A stretch of 64,000 nt of DNA from UBA1433 sp964581565 (GTDB lineage Bacteria; Bacillota; Clostridia; Eubacteriales; UBA1433). Numbering within the stretch: position 1 is the first letter of the stretch; each line of letters begins with the position of its first letter. The notes under the pieces are model-generated. The model was not told the DNA's origin. It saw nothing but the letters and a program-made list of their open reading frames with translations, and searched no databases. A program made the position numbers and the translations under genes. The stretch spans positions 1 to 64,000 of the forward strand of contig CAZOOZ010000008.1 in the NCBI GenBank assembly GCA_964581565.1, in the 5' to 3' direction. Shown here piece by piece: positions 58,400 through 64,000 of the stretch.

Positions 58400-59611
58400 A
58401 TGTCGAAGGTAAAACTCATTCCGGGATTATTCGCTTTGATGCGCATGGCACGTATACGTAAAGAACGAATAGAGCAGACTGAGGCTACATATTGCCCTGA
58501 TCCGATCGGTGAGGTGGCAAAGCAGATGCACCCGGATTTTTTGTCGCTTGCGGTGCACAGCATAGCAGAGGAAAACGATAGTGTACGCACGTATCGGCTT
58601 GTCTGTGCAAAGGATGATGCATCGCTGCCGGTGTTTCAGGCAGGGCAGTATATTTCCGTAAAGCTATCTATCGGGCAGACGCAAAGCAGCCGTGCATATA
58701 CAATTTCGTCCGCACCGTATGAGGCCGAAGGGGAAAACGGATATTACGAAATCACAGTCAGAAAAAAACCGGGAGGTTTTGTAAGCGGTTATCTGTTCGA
58801 CAACTGGAAAGCAGGCACGAAAATTTATGCTACGGGGCCGCATGGAGATTTTTATTACTGTCCGCTGCGTGATCATAAAGATATCGTTGCACTGGCGGGC
58901 GGTGCGGGAATCACGCCGTTTAGAAGTATGATAAAACAGTTTGCCGTAAGAGAGAAAGAACTCACTCTCACGTTACTGTATGGCTGCAAAGACGATAAAG
59001 ACGTATTGTTTGAAAAAGAGCTTGATGAGCTCATAAAAAAAGAGCCCGGTCGTTTTCACCGTGTCAATACTTACGAGGCTGCTCCTCAGGGAGAGTGCCA
59101 GGGTTATCTTGACGCAAAATTTATTAATGAAAATATACAAAATCCGCAGGATAAAACCTTCTTCATTTGCGGGCCCGCCGTGATGTATGAATTTCTGAGA
59201 AGCGAATTCCCAAAAGTAGGAAATCTGAGACGCAAACAGCTTCGATTCGAGGTAGGCGGTGCGCCGGATGACGTAACGAAAAGAAAAGATTGGCCTAAAG
59301 AAGCAAAAGCGAAAACAGTGCAGCTCGCAGTGCATATCGGTAATCTCAGCTATGATATTCCCGCCGGCACCACCGAGAGTATATTAGCTAGCATTGAACG
59401 CGCGGGGCTGCTGCTTGATTCCCGCTGCCGCAGCGGTGAATGCGGCATCTGCCGTTCAAAGCTTAACAGCGGTGATGTCTTTATAATACCGGATAACGAC
59501 GGCCGGCGTGCGGTGGATAAGCAGCTGGGCTATATCCATCCGTGCTCTACTTATCCGCTCAGCGACTGTTGTGTTATTATTCCGCCACCAAACCCTGTTA
59601 AAGACAGGTAA
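58400..59611 (+). CDS. NAD(P)H-flavin reductase with 2Fe-2S domain, module A
   Basis: A 403-residue three-part electron carrier. An N-terminal helical lead of about 60 residues is followed by a ferredoxin-reductase FAD domain (RAYTISSAP, about residues 94-102; GYYEITVRKKPGGFVSGYL), a NAD(P) domain (VALAGGAGITPFRSMI, about 164-179; FFICGPAVMYEF) and a C-terminal plant-type 2Fe-2S ferredoxin (CRSGECGICRSKL and HPCSTYPLSD, about 341-390). It can shuttle electrons between NAD(P)H and a partner, here surely the flavoprotein encoded one base upstream. The start at 58400 is set by an AAGGGGG signal; a longer frame inside the previous gene is not supported. Its sister is at 61289-62506. Confidence 0.88.
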   Translation: MSKVKLIPGLFALMRMARIRKERIEQTEATYCPDPIGEVAKQMHPDFLSLAVHSIAEENDSVRTYRLVCAKDDASLPVFQAGQYISVKLSIGQTQSSRAYTISSAPYEAEGENGYYEITVRKKPGGFVSGYLFDNWKAGTKIYATGPHGDFYYCPLRDHKDIVALAGGAGITPFRSMIKQFAVREKELTLTLLYGCKDDKDVLFEKELDELIKKEPGRFHRVNTYEAAPQGECQGYLDAKFINENIQNPQDKTFFICGPAVMYEFLRSEFPKVGNLRRKQLRFEVGGAPDDVTKRKDWPKEAKAKTVQLAVHIGNLSYDIPAGTTESILASIERAGLLLDSRCRSGECGICRSKLNSGDVFIIPDNDGRRAVDKQLGYIHPCSTYPLSDCCVIIPPPNPVKDR

Positions 59612-59730
59612 AGTCAATTAAAATGCAGAAAATGGTAAGACAGCGAAGAGGTTAGCAAGAAGCACATTATCATTTCGTCCTATATAAAAACATTTTATAA
59701 AAAATAAAAATAATAAAAAAGGAGGAAAAT

Positions 59731-61296
59731 ATGAGCGATTATCAATTTAGCCGGGAGGCTGATGCCGTCGTCATAGGCGCTGGCAACGGAGGTTTGGCGG
59801 CGGGTGCGGTTCTTGCGAAAAACGGCTTAAAACCACTTGTTTTAGAAAAACACAGTTCGCCGGGAGGCTTCGCCTCAAGCTTTGTGCGCGGCCGGTTTGA
59901 GTTTGAAACGGCACTGCACGTGCTTGCCGATTATGGTCCGGCAAATAACCGCGGTAATCTTGGGTTGTTTTTCGACGAGCTGGGGCTGGACGTAGAATTT
60001 GTGGAAGTGCCCGAGGCATATCGGCTTATTACAACACACGATCCAGAAGGAAATTTGGATGTTGTGATGCCGATGGGTGTTGAAGCTTATATTGACAAGA
60101 TGGAAGAAATTGTGCCGGGTTCGCGTGAAAGCGTGACGAAATACATGTTACTCAGCAAGGAAGTCTACGAGGCGCTGGCATATTTGGGCAAAAACAAGGG
60201 CAATGTGGATAAAAGCGTTCTGCTCAATGAATATGGAAACTTTGTGCGTACCTGCGCGGCTTCGCAGCAGCAAGTGCTTGATGCGCTGAAAATGCCTATG
60301 AGAGCTCAGCGTATTCTGAACGCTTACTGGACATATCTCGCTGTAGATATGCAGCGAATCAATTTTACGATATTCGGCGTTATGATTTATGTTCTTCTTG
60401 AAAAGAGTGCGTATGTGCCAAAAATGCGTTCGCACGAGATATCTATGGCGCTTGAGCAGAAGATAAGAGAATTTGGCGGCATAGTAGAGCTCAACAGTGA
60501 GGTAGAGCATATTTTAATTGAAAACGGAAATGTGGTAGGGGTTAAGACCAAAAGAGGTGAATACATAAAGACGTCGCAGGTGGTAGCCAATATGTCCGAG
60601 CATATGGTTTATTCAAATCTCTTGCATCCCGCAGTCGAAATACCGCCTCGCTGTTATCAGCTTGCCAACGCACGCATAATGGGTGCGAGCGCAATGGTCG
60701 TTTATCTGGGACTTAATAAAAGCGCGCAGGAACTGGGTATTACGGAATATGAATATTTAATTTATGACAGTATGGACACACCCGATATTTATAAATCGTT
60801 CGATACGCGCGGACGCACGAAAGCGCAGGCCACGGCGTGTTTGAATCTTGCTGTGCCGGACTGTTCACCGCCCGGTACCTGCATTATCTCGTTTACGGTG
60901 CTCAATCAGGGCGATCGATGGGCAGCTGTGACACCCGAGGTTTACCACCAAGAAAAAGAACGAATTGCAGAAGAGATTTTAGGAGAGTTTAAACTGGCTA
61001 CCGGCATCGACCTAATACCGTATATTGAAGAAATAGAGATAGCCACACCGGCCACATTTGCCAATATTAACCGTAAATATAACGGCAGCATTTACGGTTA
61101 CGAGTGTGTAGACTGGGATTCGTTGATTCCCAAAACAATGACTATTCAAGACGAAGATGAAAATCTTATCAAAGGGCTGCGTTTCGTCGGCGGATTTTCT
61201 CGCCGGTCACAGGGATTTTCAAGCTCCTATATGACGGGAGAATTGGCGGGACGACTGACTGCCGCCAAATGGAAGGAGGAAAATAAAAATGTCTGA
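59731..61296 (+). CDS. Phytoene-desaturase-like FAD oxidoreductase, module B
   Basis: A 521-residue paralogue of the module A flavoprotein. The FAD start is AVVIGAGNGGLAAGAVLAKNGLKPLVLEKHSSPGGFASSF (about residues 13-52), and the C-terminal GLRFVGGFSRRSQGFSSSYMTGELAGRL (about 483-510) closes the site. The two share order, length and motifs such as SFVRGRFEFE, but differ widely in the middle, consistent with different substrates or steps. GGAGG precedes the ATG. It overlaps its reductase partner by 8 bases, so the pair is translationally coupled. 119 bases without a visible terminator separate it from module A. Confidence 0.85.
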   Translation: MSDYQFSREADAVVIGAGNGGLAAGAVLAKNGLKPLVLEKHSSPGGFASSFVRGRFEFETALHVLADYGPANNRGNLGLFFDELGLDVEFVEVPEAYRLITTHDPEGNLDVVMPMGVEAYIDKMEEIVPGSRESVTKYMLLSKEVYEALAYLGKNKGNVDKSVLLNEYGNFVRTCAASQQQVLDALKMPMRAQRILNAYWTYLAVDMQRINFTIFGVMIYVLLEKSAYVPKMRSHEISMALEQKIREFGGIVELNSEVEHILIENGNVVGVKTKRGEYIKTSQVVANMSEHMVYSNLLHPAVEIPPRCYQLANARIMGASAMVVYLGLNKSAQELGITEYEYLIYDSMDTPDIYKSFDTRGRTKAQATACLNLAVPDCSPPGTCIISFTVLNQGDRWAAVTPEVYHQEKERIAEEILGEFKLATGIDLIPYIEEIEIATPATFANINRKYNGSIYGYECVDWDSLIPKTMTIQDEDENLIKGLRFVGGFSRRSQGFSSSYMTGELAGRLTAAKWKEENKNV

Positions 61297-62506
61297 TAAA
61301 TTAAAAATTAAAATCAAGCCACTGGCATTTATGGACCTGCTGGCATTTAAAAACCTGATACCCAAACGAAAAAAAATGTTTGAGAACGCCTCTGTTGTAT
61401 GTCCCGAGGCGAAACCGGTCGTCAATGAGTTGGCAAGGCGCTTGCATCCCATAAGGCAATATATGACGATAGCGGAAGTCATAGATGAGACGCCTGACGT
61501 GAAAAGCTTCAAACTCAAAGCGGATATTGCCCGGCAAACAAGCGAGCTTGCTGTGTTTCGCGCAGGACAATATTTATCTGTGAAATTAAACGTGGAAGAC
61601 GAACATATAACCCGTCCGTATTCCATTGCATCTTCGCCTAAGGAAGCGCAGGAAGGGTATTACAGGCTGACAATCAAGCGCGCCGCGTTCGCTACGGATT
61701 ATCTATGGGGAAACTGGAAAATCGGAGCTCAAATAGAGACATCAGGGCCGGAAGGTCAGTTTTATTACACGAGGCTGCGCGATATGCCACACATTGTAGG
61801 CATTGCCGGCGGCAGCGGAATCACGCCGTTTTTAAGCATGATGAGTGACTTTGAAGATAAAGGATGGCTCGTGAATTTCACGCTGTTCTACGGCTGTAAC
61901 TGTGCAGGTGATATTGTCTGCCGTAAACAGATTGACCAAATTGCAGAAAACAGTAAAGGAAAGCTCAAAGTGGTATATATCATGGCCAAAGAAGAGCCCG
62001 AGGAGAATATGGAGAAGGGATTTATAACAGCAGAGCTGATCAAAAAATATGTGCAACCCGAACTATGCAGCTTCTTCATTTGCGGTCCGCAGGCCATGTA
62101 TACATTTATCAACAAGGAGCTTGCTCAGTTCTCTCTGCCGCTCAAGCAGCTGCGTTATGAAGTTTTTGGAGAAGCCAAGAATGTTGCCGCAATGGAAGAC
62201 TATCCGCAAAACGTGCCCGACAGCTTTACAATAAAGGCTGTATATCGGGAAGAGACGAAGAAAATACCCGCTTTCTCAAGAGAATCCGTGCTGGTGGCAA
62301 TGGAACGTGCCGGCTTTGCACCGCCATCCAAGTGCCGTAGCGGGCAATGTGCATTCTGCCGAACACGGCTGATTTCGGGGGATGTGTATGTGCCGTCTTC
62401 ATCCGATGACAGGCGAAATGCAGATAAAAAATTTGGTATCATACATGCGTGTTCCTCATATCCGTTAAGTGATTTAGTGATCGAAGTGCCTCATGATGAA
62501 GTGTGA
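61289..62506 (+). CDS. NAD(P)H-flavin reductase with 2Fe-2S domain, module B
   Basis: A 405-residue paralogue of the module A reductase with the same three domains. FAD domain: RPYSIASSP (about residues 110-118). NAD(P) domain: GIAGGSGITPFLSMM (about 170-184) and FFICGPQAMYTF. 2Fe-2S domain: CRSGQCAFCRTRL and HACSSYPLSD (about 348-398). The N-terminal lead contains CPEAKPVVNELARRLHPIRQY, parallel to CPDPIGEVAKQMHPDFL in module A, so even this unusual extension is conserved; it may be the docking part for the flavoprotein. GGAGG lies ahead of the ATG inside the previous gene's end. A terminator follows at 62558-62586. Confidence 0.88.
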   Translation: MSDKLKIKIKPLAFMDLLAFKNLIPKRKKMFENASVVCPEAKPVVNELARRLHPIRQYMTIAEVIDETPDVKSFKLKADIARQTSELAVFRAGQYLSVKLNVEDEHITRPYSIASSPKEAQEGYYRLTIKRAAFATDYLWGNWKIGAQIETSGPEGQFYYTRLRDMPHIVGIAGGSGITPFLSMMSDFEDKGWLVNFTLFYGCNCAGDIVCRKQIDQIAENSKGKLKVVYIMAKEEPEENMEKGFITAELIKKYVQPELCSFFICGPQAMYTFINKELAQFSLPLKQLRYEVFGEAKNVAAMEDYPQNVPDSFTIKAVYREETKKIPAFSRESVLVAMERAGFAPPSKCRSGQCAFCRTRLISGDVYVPSSSDDRRNADKKFGIIHACSSYPLSDLVIEVPHDEV

Positions 62507-62557
62507 GAGAGTATAAATAGTTCATAACTCAATGAAAGTTCAAAATTTATGTAAAAT

Positions 62558-62586
62558 AAAGGCCGGTCTTATTGATCCGGTCTTTT
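62558..62586 (+). terminator. Rho-independent terminator after module B
   Basis: AAAGGCCGG and CCGGTCTTT pair over 9 bp with one wobble around a ten-base loop, ending in a short T run. It closes the oxidoreductase block. Confidence 0.78.
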
Positions 62587-62637
62587 GATGTGCGCGAATA
62601 CTTTTTAACCTTAAATTGCAGATACTGTAAAAAGCTA

Positions 62638-62686
62638 TTGACAAATACAGTCAGGGATATTAAACTAAAGTTAGTTAAAACTAACT
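62638..62686 (+). promoter_or_regulatory. Promoter with AGTTAG/CTAACT operator for the ABC exporter
   Basis: TTGACA (62638-62643) and TAAACT (62661-62666) are 17 bases apart. AGTTAG-N6-CTAACT follows at 62669-62686, at the expected transcription start. The same core with the same spacing lies at the same place before the methyltransferase unit (55879-55896). A 250-base leader without further signals leads to the gene at 62936. Confidence 0.7.
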
Positions 62687-62935
62687 AAATAATGTCGTTA
62701 TTAATTCAAGTCGGTTAATAAAAAAAAGAATTATCGTTTGATACATCAAAAGAAAGTAATGAAAAAATTTTTTACAAAAACATCATTAGAAAGTATAACT
62801 CGATTTTGTATAGTTTTTATCCAACAATTATAGAAGAGAATGTCTTCTTTAAAATATAAAGCCGAAAAGCTATTCTTTAAAATGCCGAATATAGTTGATT
62901 AGGTTCAGTTTAAGTTTTTAGGAGGATGAAGAAGT

Positions 62936-64000
62936 ATGACAAAAGAAAAAAAAATAAATATTTTAAAAAGGTTTACCCCCTATATGGGTACAAAGAAAGG
63001 TCTTCTTCCTTTGTCGTTAGTGCTGTCAGGAATTTCTGCAGTTCTCAATATTTTGCCTTTTGTGCTTGTATGGTACATAACACGTGATATATTATCAGAT
63101 CCGCAAGCAATTGATTTTTCAAAAGTTCATTTTTATGCGTGGCTTGCCTTTGCAAGCGCGATAGGAGGAATAGTAGCATATTTTTGTGCGCTTATGAGCT
63201 CGCATCTTGCGGCCTTTCGTGTAGAGGTTGGAATGCAAAAAGTCGGTATGGAAAAAATATTATCTATGCCGCTTGGTTTTTTTGATTTGAATTCGAGCGG
63301 AAAAATACGAAAAATCGTCAATGACGGAGCAGGGACGACGCATACATTTTTAGCACACCAACTCCCTGATATGGCAGGCAGTATTGTCTCCCCCGTTATT
63401 TTAATCGCGCTAATTTTTACTTTTGATTGGCGAATGGGGCTGGCTTCTCTCGTCCCTATTATTTTGGGGTTTATAACCATGAAGTTTATGACAAGTACCA
63501 AAGGCAGACAGTTTCAGAAAAATTATTTTGATTCATTAGAGGAAATGAGCTCTGAATCCGTAGAATATGTGCGAGGAATCCCGGTAGTTAAAACTTTTGG
63601 TCAAACAATATTTTCTTTTAAACGATTCTATAACAGCATCATCAAATATAAAGAGATGGTTCATGCGTATACGCTTCTTTGGCAAAAACCGATGTCTTTT
63701 TATACTATTATTATGCAGTCGGCCACATTCTTTTTGATCCCTATGGCAATTCTTTTGATTGGAAGAGGAGAAAATCTCGTCATTGTGCTTGCGGATTTTG
63801 TCTTTTATATTCTGATATCTCCTATCTTTACTATCCTTTTAATGAAATCGATGTATTTTCAGCAAAACGCAATGATTGCAGAGCAAGCAATTGACAGGAT
63901 AGATAACCTTCTTGATTATCCTATGATGAGCTACAGCAAAAATATAAAAAACATTAACAATCATAGTTTGGAGTTCAAAAATGTCGTTTTTTCATATGAG
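62936..64000 (+). CDS. ABC exporter (permease-ATPase fusion), cut by the window edge
   Basis: The first 355 codons of a type-I ABC exporter half-transporter. The N-terminal membrane domain (about residues 20-300) shows six helices with typical coupling text such as LSMPLGFFDLNSSGKIRKIVNDGAGTTHTFLAHQLPD (about 111-147) and EEMSSESVEYVRGIPVVKTFGQ. The window ends just as the ATPase domain begins (LEFKNVVFSYE), before Walker A. GGAGG lies ten bases before the ATG. Such proteins usually come in adjacent pairs forming a heterodimer that exports drugs, lipids or siderophore-type compounds. The promoter and operator at 62638-62686 control it, probably together with the methyltransferase unit at 53.4-55.8 kb. 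Confidence 0.88.
   Translation, partial: MTKEKKINILKRFTPYMGTKKGLLPLSLVLSGISAVLNILPFVLVWYITRDILSDPQAIDFSKVHFYAWLAFASAIGGIVAYFCALMSSHLAAFRVEVGMQKVGMEKILSMPLGFFDLNSSGKIRKIVNDGAGTTHTFLAHQLPDMAGSIVSPVILIALIFTFDWRMGLASLVPIILGFITMKFMTSTKGRQFQKNYFDSLEEMSSESVEYVRGIPVVKTFGQTIFSFKRFYNSIIKYKEMVHAYTLLWQKPMSFYTIIMQSATFFLIPMAILLIGRGENLVIVLADFVFYILISPIFTILLMKSMYFQQNAMIAEQAIDRIDNLLDYPMMSYSKNIKNINNHSLEFKNVVFSYE

Noticed and set aside
1..64000. tRNA, rRNA, transposase or integrase genes
   Set aside because: I looked for them, including around the low-GC patch at 49.5-53.3 kb, and found none; insertion of that patch is inferred only from composition and the repeated XRE tail.

Overview
The window reads as a chromosomal segment of a low-GC, Gram-positive, anaerobic member of the Clostridia. 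Supporting signs are AT-rich intergenic DNA, strong GGAGG ribosome binding sites, frequent TTG and GTG starts, a SigI/RsgI pair, SpoVG next to GlmU, DnaD plus a DnaC-like helicase loader, an anaerobe-type hybrid-cluster protein, an arginine deiminase pathway and many Fe-S flavoproteins. No rRNA, tRNA or CRISPR array was recognised. Species-level assignment is not possible from the sequence alone.

Layout. 1-7.5 kb: mixed single genes (flavodoxin-like reductase, amidase, DUF5131 protein) and the sigma factor/anti-sigma pair. 7.5-20 kb: a catabolic block with four related GntR/FCD regulators, a cupin, an Ldh_2-type hydroxyacid dehydrogenase with a sodium symporter, an SLC13-type anion permease, a monoacylglycerol-lipase-like hydrolase overlapping glycerol kinase, and a split UxaA/SuyAB-like dehydratase. 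20-34 kb: mainly core genes (QueT, ZupT, DnaD, DnaC-like, argCJBD, murC, spoVG-glmU-prs), plus a patatin-like protein that has lost its nucleophile. 34-49 kb: arginine deiminase, ornithine carbamoyltransferase and a double Nudix protein; an ABC exporter; a QueC-like PP-loop protein; a SAM-I riboswitch in front of an O-acetylhomoserine sulfhydrylase; DUF362 and HD-GYP proteins; a Crp/Fnr regulator divergent from hcp; and two polysaccharide deacetylases around a TfoX-C protein.

49.5-53.3 kb is a low-GC accessory patch. Two 50-residue sister proteins are each divergent from a small DNA-binding protein. An XRE regulator has symmetric operator-like repeats, and a five-copy 8-bp array lies before the next operon (DUF6530-like plus GIY-YIG). 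A broken copy of the XRE tail follows, then a Hanks-type kinase whose last residues copy the C-terminal tip of single-stranded DNA-binding protein. 53.4-56 kb holds a nucleotidyltransferase, an iron-sulfur flavoprotein and a methyltransferase under a promoter-operator that recurs before the ABC exporter at the right edge.

56-62.5 kb is the most system-like part and is visibly richer in GC. An autoregulated-looking GntR gene precedes two consecutive copies of a two-gene module: a phytoene-desaturase-like flavoprotein followed by a dedicated NAD(P)H reductase with its own C-terminal 2Fe-2S ferredoxin domain. The simplest reading is two flavoenzymes, each fed with (or drained of) electrons by its own partner, acting on an unknown hydrophobic or polyunsaturated substrate. 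The strongest leads for undescribed biology are this module, the SSB-tail kinase with its neighbouring island, and the shared AGTTAG-N6-CTAACT operator.
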